Origin: Rhodothermales bacterium | Lineage (GTDB): Bacteria > Bacteroidota > Rhodothermia > Rhodothermales > UBA10348 | Length of the DNA: 64,000 bases | Direction: 5' to 3' | Assembly (NCBI GenBank): GCA_024711125.1 | Contig: JANJTM010000071.1 | Coordinates: forward strand, 1-64,000 | Position numbers and translations under genes: made by a program | Notes under the pieces: model-generated | Database searches by the model: none | Told to the model about the DNA's origin: nothing | The model's input: the letters and a program-made list of their open reading frames with translations, nothing else | Part shown: piece by piece, positions 49,058 to 58,500 of the stretch | Layout of the letters: every line of letters starts with the position of its first letter | Numbering within the stretch: the stretch's first letter is position 1

Positions 49058-49240
49058 TCAGGGAAGCTGTGCCGGGGGCATCGAGAGGATCTCGATCCAT
49101 CCCCAGACCGTGTAGGACAGGAAGGGGATCAGGAAACCCAGGGCGAGCAGAAGCCATGGGTTGTCCATCAGGCGTTGTAGCGGGTGTTTCCTGGGTGCGT
49201 CCATGTCGATCGGGTCGTTGGGTCCGGGTAGACTCGGCAT
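49058..49240 (-). CDS. 60-residue single-helix protein, probable small oxidase subunit
   Basis: MPSLPGPNDP... followed by one membrane helix (NPWLLLALGFLIPFLSYTVWGW) and a short polar tail. Nine bases separate its stop from the subunit II start, so it opens the cluster. Size, single helix and position fit subunit IIa of ba3-type oxidases. The Met at 49240 was chosen because a -7 element lies just upstream; an in-frame Met at 49204 would give 48 residues. Confidence 0.75.
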   Translation of the reverse strand: MPSLPGPNDPIDMDAPRKHPLQRLMDNPWLLLALGFLIPFLSYTVWGWIEILSMPPAQLP

Positions 49241-49258
49241 CGCCGACGGATCGGGATA

Positions 49259-49266
49259 CAGAATTA
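49259..49266 (-). promoter_or_regulatory. -7 element TAATTCTG of the oxidase-like cluster
   Basis: Read on the minus strand it is one base off TAnnTTTG, 19-26 bp before the ATG at 49240. The AT-rich patch just upstream (49266-49310) is unusual for this genome and could hold a regulator site. Confidence 0.45.
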
Positions 49267-49472
49267 CGATAGACGACTCTATTGTAGTATTCATACTCCA
49301 AAAGCGCAAGCACCCTACACGCGTCCCCGTCAATTCCGGAAGCCCATGGACCTTCGCCTCGAACCCGCTATCTTCAGCCGCCCAATCCGCATGGGACAAC
49401 GGCCGCAGCGACGTGCCGCGCGTCCGCGTGCCCGTGGCGTCGGCACAATCACCCGGAACCCTACCTGCCCCC

Positions 49473-49922
49473 ATGAAAAAGCTGCTGCTCCTCTCCGCCA
49501 TCGCGCTCCTGGCCGGTGTCCTGGCGCCGACTCCCGTCGCCGCCCAGGACGACGAATACATCGACCAGGTCATCGCGCAACTCGAGGCCGCGACCGAGAC
49601 CCTGCGCAAGGCCGGCTACGAGGCCCTCGTGTGGGAGGGAAGTGCCCTCGAACCCTCCACCGCCGAAGAATTCACGGTAACCCTGGCGGCCGGGTCCACC
49701 TACGTGATCGTCGGCGTATGCGATTCGGATTGCAGCGACCTCGACATTTCCCTCCTCGACGGCGACGGTGACCTCGTCGTGCAGGACACCGAGACCGACG
49801 ACGCGCCCGTCATCGAGTTCACCGTCACGCGGGGCGGTGAGTTCACGCTCAACGTCAACATGTTCGAGTGCTCGGCCGGCATCTGTTACTACGGACTCGC
49901 GCTGCTGGCCGAGACGAAATAA
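49473..49922 (+). CDS. small exported protein with pre-peptidase C-terminal (PPC)-like domain
   Basis: A 149-residue protein with signal peptide (MKKLLLLSAIALLAGVLAPTPVAAQ). After a short helix the mature part has the PPC-type beta pattern: TYVIVGVCDSDCSDLDISL, an acidic DGDGDLVVQDTETDD and GGEFTLNVNMFECSAGICYY. Four Cys in two pairs suggest two disulfides. PPC domains are usually appended to secreted peptidases; a stand-alone copy has no known role. TATCTTCA around 49367-49374 is a possible promoter. Divergent from the oxidase-like cluster. Confidence 0.75.
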   Translation: MKKLLLLSAIALLAGVLAPTPVAAQDDEYIDQVIAQLEAATETLRKAGYEALVWEGSALEPSTAEEFTVTLAAGSTYVIVGVCDSDCSDLDISLLDGDGDLVVQDTETDDAPVIEFTVTRGGEFTLNVNMFECSAGICYYGLALLAETK

Positions 49923-49947
49923 TCCGCCTCCCCGCACGAACCGCGAA

Positions 49948-49992
49948 GCAGCCCGCCGCACCGACCGCAATCGCGTCGGCGTGGCGGGCTGC
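49948..49992. terminator. hairpin between convergent genes
   Basis: GCAGCCCGCC pairs with GGCGGGCTGC, with an inner CCGAC/GTCGG stem, between the PPC-like gene and the Gfo/Idh/MocA gene. Confidence 0.65.
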
Positions 49993-50021
49993 CGCGTTTC
50001 CCGGACCCGGCCGCCGCCGCT

Positions 50022-51461
50022 TCAGACTTCCCAGCCCGCCCGGTATTCCCTTCCCACGAACCGGTTGGCCTCTTCGAGATTCGTGACGCGCATGGCCTCA
50101 CCGTCCCAGAGCAGCTTTTTGCGGCCGTAGAACTCCCAACCACCGCTCGCCGTCTGCCGACGCAGCATGGTACTGCGGATCGCGAGATTGCCCATCAGGA
50201 CGGTTTCGGTCATGGGACCGGCATAGTCGAAGGATGACGTCAGGGCGCGGTGCTCCGGGCTGTCGAACCCCGCCTTGCAGGCGTCGACCCACAGGCGCTG
50301 ATGCCCGCTCTCGGGCTCGATGTCGGGCGGATTGTCGGGGCCTGCTTCCATCGTGCCGTCGGCCAGGAAGAGCCGGGGCCGCAAGTCGGTGCCGTCGTTG
50401 ACGTTGGTCGTGATGATGCCCTTTTCCCCGATCATCATCACTCCGTTCGCGCCGCCTCCGATCTCCATGTCGGGCGGAATCATCTCGGGGTGCGAGGGGC
50501 GGATTCCGCCGTCGGACCACGTCATTTCGATCGGTACGCGGCTCTTGGCCGAGGCCGCGAAGTGCAGGGTCGTGAACGAAGAGGCCGGGGCGCCGTCGGG
50601 GTGGTAGTCGGGCGTCCACATCTGCGAATAGACGGTTCCGACCGAACTCTCGGCGTCGAGGGGGTAGTGAAGACCGAGCGTGCGGAACGGGATGTCGATC
50701 AGGTGGCAGCCCATGTCGCCGAGCGCACCGGTTCCGAAATCCCACCAGCCGCGCCAGCTGAAGGGGTGCAGTCCGGGCGTGAACTCGCGCCAGGGCGCGG
50801 GTCCGAGCCAGAGGTTCCAGTCGAGCGTCTTGGGCTGGGCCGCGACGTTCGGGGACGGCATTTCGCCGCCCTGCGGCCAGACCGGCCGGTTCGTCCACAC
50901 CTTGACGGTGGCGATCGGCCCGATGATACCTGAGTCCACCCAGCGCTGCACCGTGCGCAGCTGCGGGTTCGATCCGCCCTGGTTCCCCATCTGCGTGACC
51001 ACGCGCTGCTCGCGCGCCAACCGCGTCAACAGGCGCGCCTCGGCGATGTTGTGCGTCAGCGGTTTCTGCACGTAGACGTGGATTCCGCGGCGCATCGCGA
51101 ACGCGGCGGCCGGCCCGTGCACGTGGTCGGGCGTGGATATGGTCACCGCGTCGATATCCTTTCGCTCGTCGAGCATCCGGCGGTAGTCGGCGTAGCGCAC
51201 CGCGTCGGGGAACGCCTTGGCCGTCTCGCCGGCCGAGCCGCCGAAATCCACGTCGCACAGCGCGACGACGCGCTCGCGGCCGCCCACGCTGGCGTTCCGG
51301 ATGTCGGAACCGCCCTTTCCGCCCGCCCCGATTGCGGCCAGGCCGAGCCGGTCGCTCGGCGCCGTGAACCCGGGGCCTCCGAGGACGTGGCGGGGCACGA
51401 TGAAGAATGCCGAGCCGACGGCGGCCCGTTTGACGAATTCGCGGCGGGAAGTGCGGCGCAT
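50022..51461 (-). CDS. Gfo/Idh/MocA-family oxidoreductase with Tat signal
   Basis: A 479-residue NAD(P)-dependent oxidoreductase. The N-terminus (TSRREFVKRAAVG) is a twin-arginine signal, so it is exported folded with its cofactor. A Rossmann start (LGLAAIGAGGKGG), TPDHVHGPAA and VQKPLTHNIAEA (EKP-type motif, here QKP) and a long C-terminal substrate domain follow. Periplasmic members of this family act on sugars or inositols, and some hydrolyse glycosides by an NAD-dependent mechanism (GH109-like). The QKP in place of EKP/EKPL is common in this exported subgroup. Substrate unknown. Confidence 0.9.
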   Translation of the reverse strand: MRRTSRREFVKRAAVGSAFFIVPRHVLGGPGFTAPSDRLGLAAIGAGGKGGSDIRNASVGGRERVVALCDVDFGGSAGETAKAFPDAVRYADYRRMLDERKDIDAVTISTPDHVHGPAAAFAMRRGIHVYVQKPLTHNIAEARLLTRLAREQRVVTQMGNQGGSNPQLRTVQRWVDSGIIGPIATVKVWTNRPVWPQGGEMPSPNVAAQPKTLDWNLWLGPAPWREFTPGLHPFSWRGWWDFGTGALGDMGCHLIDIPFRTLGLHYPLDAESSVGTVYSQMWTPDYHPDGAPASSFTTLHFAASAKSRVPIEMTWSDGGIRPSHPEMIPPDMEIGGGANGVMMIGEKGIITTNVNDGTDLRPRLFLADGTMEAGPDNPPDIEPESGHQRLWVDACKAGFDSPEHRALTSSFDYAGPMTETVLMGNLAIRSTMLRRQTASGGWEFYGRKKLLWDGEAMRVTNLEEANRFVGREYRAGWEV

Positions 51462-51555
51462 GGCGGCGAAAAGCGGGCTGGTTCTCCCGCAGTGTAGCCC
51501 GTCCGCCGGAATCCGGCAACGGCCGTCTACCCGCCCCGCGGCGTCCGGCGCCCCC

Positions 51556-52107
51556 TTACGCGGGCTCGGCCCGGATCATCGTCTCGATCGCCTCGACCAG
51601 CTCGCCCATGTCGAGCACACCCGGCATGTACTGCCAGATCTGCCCCTTCCGATTGATCAGGTAGGTGGTCGGAACGCCCGTGTTGCCCTCGTAGGAATCG
51701 GCCGCCACCCCGTCGTCGAGCACGATCGGATAGGTGATGTTGAACCGGTCCACGAACGGCTGCACCGCATCGAATCCGCCCTCGTCGATCGACAGCCCGA
51801 CGAACTGTACCCCGCTGTCACGGAAGCGCTCCTGGGCCCTGACGAGTGCCGGCATTTCCTCGATGCATGGCGCGCACCAGGTCGCCCAGATGTTCAGGAC
51901 GACGATCTGCCCCCGGTAGTCGGCAAGCGAGATCTCCCCGCCCCCGAGCGACGGAAGCGTCCACTCGGGTGCCGGCTTGTTGTAGCCGTCGTGCCAGAGG
52001 CCGACGAAGACCTTCTTCTCTTCGGGGCTGAAATCGGCGAAAGCGAAAAACAGCGCCGCGGCCCCGAGGACAAACGCGGCTACCTTGAGGCGCTCTTTCG
52101 TGAACAT
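51556..52107 (-). CDS. TlpA-type membrane-anchored thioredoxin-fold protein
   Basis: A 183-residue protein with an N-terminal membrane anchor (about 9-25) and a thioredoxin fold: WTLPSLGGGEISLADYRGQ, the redox motif WCAPC (ATWCAPCIEEM) and the cis-Pro segment TGVPTTYLI. It reduces disulfides outside the cytoplasm, for example in cytochrome c or CuA assembly, which would suit the oxidase-like cluster and the octaheme cytochrome in this window. Single gene. Confidence 0.9.
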   Translation of the reverse strand: MFTKERLKVAAFVLGAAALFFAFADFSPEEKKVFVGLWHDGYNKPAPEWTLPSLGGGEISLADYRGQIVVLNIWATWCAPCIEEMPALVRAQERFRDSGVQFVGLSIDEGGFDAVQPFVDRFNITYPIVLDDGVAADSYEGNTGVPTTYLINRKGQIWQYMPGVLDMGELVEAIETMIRAEPA

Positions 52108-52221
52108 CGGTTGCCGGATCAGGTGTGCACCCTACGATACGGAAAGAGACCGGGTGGACGCTTGAAGCCGGGCTGAAATCGGCGGAGGCGGGTGGCCCAC
52201 GTGGCCTACCTGCCCGTGTCC

Positions 52222-52229
52222 TACCTTGT
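52222..52229 (+). promoter_or_regulatory. possible -7 element TACCTTGT
   Basis: Two bases off TAnnTTTG, 25-32 bp before the ATG at 52254. Confidence 0.3.
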
Positions 52230-52253
52230 GAGGACCACCATCCGATCCCTGCG

Positions 52254-52730
52254 ATGCTCTCCCGACTGGATTATTCCGCGCTCAGCAAGGGCCTGGTCCT
52301 GTTCTGGGCCGTATGGCTGACCCTGGTCGCCGGCACCAATATCGCCGATGCCCTGGTACAACTGGACGTGCTTCCTTCCGGCTTCACCTGGGCGTCCTAC
52401 AACTTCGGCCTCGTCGAGCAGACGCTCGCGAAACACGGGATCGGCCCGGGATTCGCCGGTTTCCTGTTCGCCGGCGTCATCGCCTGGCAGATTGCGGCGC
52501 TTCTCCTTCTCTGGCGCGCGTGGGCTGCGCTCGTTCGCGGCGCAACCGGAACGGCGCCCGAGGTGCTGCAGGCGTTCGTCGTTAGCCTTGCACTCTTCGC
52601 GGCGTTCCTGGTGGCAACGGAGGTCTTTGTCACCTACGATACCGCGACGTCGCACAAGCTGACGTTCGTCGCGCTGATCGCGAGCCTGATCGCGATCCGG
52701 GGCGGGGAATCGGGCCCCGCGCGTGCCTGA
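52254..52730 (+). CDS. four-helix inner-membrane protein (DUF2165-like)
   Basis: A 158-residue protein with four hydrophobic helices (about 12-32, 68-92, 108-125, 135-150). The pattern of an N-terminal KGLVLFWAVWLTLVAGTNIAD helix and a conserved TYDTATSHKL near the end resembles small DUF2165 membrane proteins, but I am not certain of the family. No function can be given. Start at 52254 places the first helix near the N-terminus. Confidence 0.65.
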   Translation: MLSRLDYSALSKGLVLFWAVWLTLVAGTNIADALVQLDVLPSGFTWASYNFGLVEQTLAKHGIGPGFAGFLFAGVIAWQIAALLLLWRAWAALVRGATGTAPEVLQAFVVSLALFAAFLVATEVFVTYDTATSHKLTFVALIASLIAIRGGESGPARA

Positions 52731-52766
52731 CGCCGCTGCGGACCCGACTCCCCGACCGGAGCGATA

Positions 52767-55457
52767 TCACCGTACTCCGCTCTTTGCCAATCCGGCCTCC
52801 AGCACCATCGTGATGCGGGCCTGCGACTCCAGGTAGTGGGCCCGTGTCGTGCGATCGAGGCCGCCGGAGGCGAGCGCCTGGCCCAGTTCGGCCGACAGTT
52901 CGGTCAGCTCGAGGCGGGCGAGCGAGCGGGCGTCCTCGGGCCATGACGGCATCATGGGAGAGGAACGCTCGTTCATCACGATCGCCGCGAACCGGTCGAG
53001 GTGCGCGCGCTGCAGGTTGCGCCGGATCGACGAGACGTTGCGGCGGGCAGCGGCTTCGCTCCAGATTCCGCCCGTCAGATCCTCGAACAGCTCGGCCACG
53101 GTGTACGCATCGGTTCCGCCCGGTATGCGCACCTCGTTGTCGATCATGCGCGTGAGCTTGATCGGGTCGGTGAGCGCCCCGACGAACCCGCCCTGCATGG
53201 CGGCGATCGTCGAGTGGATCTGCACGTCGATCGGTCCGCTGTGGAAACTGTTCCAGTCCAGGTGCAAGCCGGGGGCCATCCGGTTGAGCCGGTCGGCCGA
53301 TGGCGTGATCGCCCCGTCGGCAAGGAACGAATCCACGATGAAACGCACGGCCTCCTTCTGCTCGGCCGCCGGAACCGGGGTCATCGGAACGCGGGCGTTC
53401 GGCGTACCCTTGTGATCCCGGGAGAAGTAGACGCCGCCGACGAGCTTCGTCACCGGCTGGAGAACCTGGAAGCGCTCCATCAGGAGCCCGTTGTAGGCAC
53501 CCCGGAGCCGCTCGTACGAGTCGCCGTCCTTCACGAGGCGCGCCTCCATGCGGGGCTCGAGGTTCGAGACGAGCTGGAAACGCGACCGTGCGAAGGCGAG
53601 GTGGTCGTCCGAAAGGTCCCAGACATTGATGTAGGGGTCGATTCCGCCCCCCGACATGTCCTCGTGCGAACCGTACGTGAGAAGCGGTTCGGCGGATCGG
53701 CCCGCGATGGCCGCAAGGCCCGCCTTCTCCTGTTCCGGCGCGAAGGGCGTGTAGCCGTACTGGATGACCCAGACGTCATAGGCGCCGACCTCCGGATTGC
53801 CGTAGAAACCCTGCTTCGAACGGTCCGGGTTGATGTTCGTCCGATCGTAGTCCATCACCGAAGAGGTCACGCCGTTCAGGCGCGTGAACTCGCGATCGTG
53901 GAGTTTCTCGAACGGAATGGCCTGCGACGACTCGAAGTTGTGCATCAGGCCGAGCGTATGGCCGACTTCGTGCAGCGTCAGGCTGCGCAGAAAGGCTCCG
54001 ATCAGCTCGGTCGGAATGTCGCCCGTGACCCCGTCGGCGAGCAGCGTCGCCCGCGTCAATCCGATGTCGTGCTTCAGCCCGAAGTGGTAGAAGCACGAGC
54101 GCGCGGCAGCCTCGGCGGGCGATTCGGCCAGGAGGCGCTGCAGCCTCTCGAGCCGGGTCAGCATGCCGTCCGGTCCCGTGATGTCGTCGTACTCGTTGCT
54201 CCACCCTCCCACGAACTCCGAAGACAGCAGGATGTCGGCGTTCAGGATTTCCCCCGTGCGCGGATCGGTCTGCGACGGACCGATCGCGTACCCCATCTGG
54301 TACGCCGCCGTCCAGCGGATCGTGGAGTACCGGATGTCCTCGGCACTCCACGTCGTGTCGTTCTCGGGCGGATCGAGCGCCACGATCGCGTTCCTGAAGC
54401 CCGCCGCGGCGAAGGCCTTGTTCCAGCCCTCCACACCCTCCTTCACGTACGGGCGGTACTCGGCGGGAATGGACCGGTCGATGTAGTACGTAATGGGCTT
54501 TACCGGGTCGGAGACCGCTGCCGCCGGATCCTTCTTCTCGAGACGCCAGCGGTTGATGCGCCGTTCCATCGGGTCCCAGGCCCGGTCTTCCGAAAAATTC
54601 TTGGCCGCATCCACGAAATACCCGAGGCGGTTGTCGGCAGCGCGGGGCGCCATGGGCACCTCGGGGAAGGCGAACAGCGAGTAGCGTACGCCGGCCGTGA
54701 ACGAGCGGTTGTCGGGGATTCCGTCGGCCCCGAAGGCCGGGCTCACTCCCGGGCGGAAGCTCAGCTTGGCGTCGATCTCGACGTTCCGCGGAAAGCCCTG
54801 GACGCGGTCCACCCAGCTCGAGGCCTTGTTGAACAGGGGCTCGCGCTGCTGCGGGAAGTATCCCTTGGTCCGCTCGGCGATGGCGGCGTAGTCCGACACG
54901 AGGAACGGCGTGAGGTCGATGACCACGGCCTTCGTCGCCGTGTCCTGTGCCGCGATGTCGAACGTCTGCACGATCGAATGCGCCGTGTTGTTCGACAGGG
55001 CCTTCTCCATCGCGCTGCCGGGCTCGGCAATGAACTTCGTATTGCGGTGCACGAGGTGGACCTTGTCGGCAGCCCGCTCGAAGCGCATCACGCGCGTATC
55101 GCTCAGGTAGAGGCCCTCCTGGATGTCCAGCACGCCGCCGCCGCTCGAATAGTGCAGCACGAGCCCGAAATCGGTGGCCAGCTGGTCCGGGCGGATGGTC
55201 GCGTAGACCGTCTGGTCCCGCTTCACGTGCAGCCGGAAGAAGCCGTCCACCGTGCGGGTGTTCTTCAGTACCTCGGAAGGCAGCTTGAACGGCAGTTCGG
55301 GCTTGGCGGAAGCGGGAGCGGAAGCGGCCGCCGGAGCCGCGACCGGGGACGGAGCCCCCGCAGGGCCGGGTCGGACGGGTTGATCACCCAGGTTCACGGT
55401 CGCACAGGACGACAGCACGACGGCGAGGACGACAGCGAGGGCAGGACGGAACGGCAT
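52767..55457 (-). CDS. zinc-dependent metalloprotease lipoprotein (DUF5117/DUF4953 type)
   Basis: An 896-residue lipoprotein (lipobox AVVLSSC, Cys18) with a metzincin-like zinc site: His496-Glu497-x2-His500-x5-His506 in HEVGHTLGLMHNF. The N-terminal half matches the DUF5117/5118 modules (GLYLSDTRVMRFERA, ITYYIDRSIPAEYRPYVKEG, GWNKAFAAAGF) that precede the catalytic domain in these Bacteroidota-type proteases. The active site lies outside the cytoplasm. Substrates are unknown. A Met at 55457 gives the lipoprotein signal. Confidence 0.88.
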   Translation of the reverse strand: MPFRPALAVVLAVVLSSCATVNLGDQPVRPGPAGAPSPVAAPAAASAPASAKPELPFKLPSEVLKNTRTVDGFFRLHVKRDQTVYATIRPDQLATDFGLVLHYSSGGGVLDIQEGLYLSDTRVMRFERAADKVHLVHRNTKFIAEPGSAMEKALSNNTAHSIVQTFDIAAQDTATKAVVIDLTPFLVSDYAAIAERTKGYFPQQREPLFNKASSWVDRVQGFPRNVEIDAKLSFRPGVSPAFGADGIPDNRSFTAGVRYSLFAFPEVPMAPRAADNRLGYFVDAAKNFSEDRAWDPMERRINRWRLEKKDPAAAVSDPVKPITYYIDRSIPAEYRPYVKEGVEGWNKAFAAAGFRNAIVALDPPENDTTWSAEDIRYSTIRWTAAYQMGYAIGPSQTDPRTGEILNADILLSSEFVGGWSNEYDDITGPDGMLTRLERLQRLLAESPAEAAARSCFYHFGLKHDIGLTRATLLADGVTGDIPTELIGAFLRSLTLHEVGHTLGLMHNFESSQAIPFEKLHDREFTRLNGVTSSVMDYDRTNINPDRSKQGFYGNPEVGAYDVWVIQYGYTPFAPEQEKAGLAAIAGRSAEPLLTYGSHEDMSGGGIDPYINVWDLSDDHLAFARSRFQLVSNLEPRMEARLVKDGDSYERLRGAYNGLLMERFQVLQPVTKLVGGVYFSRDHKGTPNARVPMTPVPAAEQKEAVRFIVDSFLADGAITPSADRLNRMAPGLHLDWNSFHSGPIDVQIHSTIAAMQGGFVGALTDPIKLTRMIDNEVRIPGGTDAYTVAELFEDLTGGIWSEAAARRNVSSIRRNLQRAHLDRFAAIVMNERSSPMMPSWPEDARSLARLELTELSAELGQALASGGLDRTTRAHYLESQARITMVLEAGLAKSGVR

Positions 55458-55567
55458 GGTCAGGGCGCGGGCAGCGCTCGGATTGGAGTCGCCGAAGATA
55501 GGATCGGCAGGGATGGGCGCCCATACGGAGGCACCGGAAAGAGGGTTCACGCCATGCCCCCGGTCCC

Positions 55568-58500
55568 TCAAACCAGCAGCGCGTCTCCGGAATCCAGGAA
55601 CAGGAGCATCCCCCGCACCCGTTCCGCAGGAAGGCCGAACAGCGAGGCCACCGCGCGCGCATACAGGCTCACCTGCTCGCGGTAGTGACGCTCACGATCC
55701 CGGTCGCGGAGCGGGTCTTCGCCCAACCGGTCGTTTTTGTAGTCGATCACCGTGGCCTCGGCGATCGTCCCGCCGGGTCCGGGCACGAGGACCAGGCGAT
55801 CAATGACGCCTTCGACGAGCGCGTCGCCCTCTCGCCAGAGGAACGGGCGCTCCCGCTCCACCCGGGTTCCCTGCGGCCACGCCTCGCGTGAGAGCGCCTC
55901 GGCGATCCGCGGCGCGGCGAGACGGGCACGTAACCACCCGAGGGTCGACTCGACCTGCTCCCCGGACCAGTCCGGCGCGACGAGCCCGGCTACGGAGCGG
56001 AGCCGCTCCTCGGACGCAAGGCCCGATTCCGTCCACTCGAGGGTCTCGAGCCACGCATGAACTACCGATCCGCGTTTCAAGGCGCCTTCTGACCGCCCGA
56101 TACCCAGCAATGCCGGGACGTCCACCGTATCGTCATTCCCCATGCCCGAGGGCGTACGCCGGTCGAGGCCCCTCGTGCGCGACCCATGGGCGCGCAGGCT
56201 GATCGGGCCGCGTCGGCGCTCCGAGAGCGATGGCTTCCTGCGGGGCGCAGGCGCCACGAGATGTGCCCACCCGGGATCTCCCGCTTCGTACAGGACCTGG
56301 CCCTCGGTGACGGGATCCGTCGCCGGAACGTCGGGCAGGGTCTCGCGCAGGACGCGCGCCGGGGTCACGGCCTCACCGACCCTGCCGCCCGCGTCGGCAG
56401 GGATCAGAAGGTGCAGCGCGTGGCGGGCCCTCGTCATCCCGACGTACAGCACGCCGAGCGCGTCGCGAAGCGTCTCGGCCCGCCGCTGCCGCATGGCCTC
56501 CGTGAGCTCCGGGAAATCCCGGAACAGCTCGAGCACGTCTTTCGGAACGTACGGAAAGGCGTGGGTGACCGGCTTCATCGGGCCCGGACGGTAGCCCACC
56601 GGGGCCGACTCGCGTCCCCCTCCGAATACGGACCCGTGCACCTGCGGGAGTACCACCGCATCGAATTCCAGGCCCTTCGAGCCGTGGAACGTCATGACGC
56701 GCACGGGATTTTCGCCCGGAGACTCGGCACGGGCGGTCTCGGCGAGCCTCACGAACCCATCGACCCGAAGGCCCGCGCCCGACATCGCCGCGTCCCATGC
56801 GAAACCGAGTTCGACGAGGCGCCCGAACCGCAGTCCTTCCCGACCGGACAGGCTGTCGTCGATTTCGTGCGCGAGCGCTGCGAGCGTCTTGCCGTACCCG
56901 TCTTCCACGAGGCGCCGGCGCCACGTCCGGGTGACGGCATGGACCTTTGCCGGGCCGTCTTCCGGCCCCAGCCCGACCGCGGCTCCGACGGCGGTCGCCG
57001 CCACATGGTACCGCGAGAGGCCGTCCCCCGGGTGATCCACCAGGCGGAGCAGCGCGAGTACGCTCACGACGGCGGCCGAGTCGAGCAGGCTGGTACCCCC
57101 TTCCTCGCTGGCCGGCACCCCCAGCGTTCCCAGTTCGACGATGAGACGCGCCACCTCTGCGTTGCCGCGCACGAGCACGCCGATCGAGCGGCCCGGCGAC
57201 GCAGCGTGCAGGTCGGCGATCTGCCGCGCAGCGAACCGCGAGAACGCGGGCTGCGCCCGCCCTCGTCCTTCCAGCGACGGCCCGACCAGGAGACGCACGT
57301 GGCCGGGAAGCCGCTCGCGCGCCGCCTCGTGGCGCGTGAACGCGCTGCACCACTCGTCCACGGTGGACCGGTCGTCACCTAGTACCGATACGCCCTGAAT
57401 GGTGGAAAAAACACGGTTCACCGCGTCCAGCACCACCGGGCTCGACCGCCAGCTCTTCGCCAGCGTATCCTCGGCGAGGTCCAGGCGTCGCGCGAACTCG
57501 CGCACGACCGAGGGCTCGGCTCCGCGCCAGCCGTAGATGGACTGCTTGGGGTCGGCGACGACGACGGTGTCCCCTCCGCCGTGCTCGGCCAAGGCATCGG
57601 CAAACGGCACGAGCGCCTGCCACTGCAGAGACGACGTATCCTGGAACTCGTCGAGGAGCAGGTGACGCATCGCCGTATCGAGCCGGTAGCCCAGCCGTGA
57701 CGGATCGCCCAGCACCCCGCCGCCGACCAACGCGCGGGTAACGTCGTCGAATCCCATGCGCCCGGCCGCCTTGAGACCGGCCTCGAAGCTGCCCTCGTAC
57801 GTCTGCGCGACCTCGCCCATCGCGGCGGCCCGGGCGGCGAGCGACCGGGCGATTCCGGCACGCGCGATCTCCACGGCCTCTCCCACCGCGTCGCGCAGGG
57901 CATCGGTGAACGGAATGCGGCTGTACGTCGCCTCCGCCGGATCCGGACTGGTCAGGAACGCTTTCCCCGGCCCGTCCTTCACGACCGCGACGAAATCGCC
58001 GGAACGAACGGCCGTGGCGAGCTTCGGAAGGGCCTTCTCCCAGGCAGCGCTGGGCTTTCCGGCTGCCGTGAGCGGAACGGGGCAAGCCTCGATCCGGTCG
58101 GAAAGCGCCGCAAGCCTTTCGGCCAGACCGTCTTCGGGCGGTCCCGCCACGCGCGCCAGCGCGCTCCAACCCGGCGATCCCGGCTCGATGGCCCGGTGTA
58201 CCGCGAGGATGCCCTCGATATCCGAGGCGAGCCGGTCGTGTACCGAGCGGTTCACGGCATCGGCATGGAGCGAGCGCAGGATGCCCAGGAACCGGTCGGT
58301 ATCCATGCGATCGAGAACCCGGTCGAGCGCCTCGGCCCTGACCCGCTCGCGCGTCGGCTCGTCGGCGATTTCCCAGCGCGGCGGGAGGCCGAGATCATAC
58401 CCGAACGCCTGCGCCGCCCGAACGAAGAAGGCGTCGAGGGTACCGACGTTCAGCCGGTGCAACTCGGCCACCGTGGCACGGAGCAATCCGGCCCAACCCT

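Noticed and set aside
45914-49180. A 1088-residue plus-strand frame opposite the oxidase-like cluster
   Set aside because: The minus strand encodes clear oxidase subunits with metal ligands; the plus frame is low-complexity shadow.
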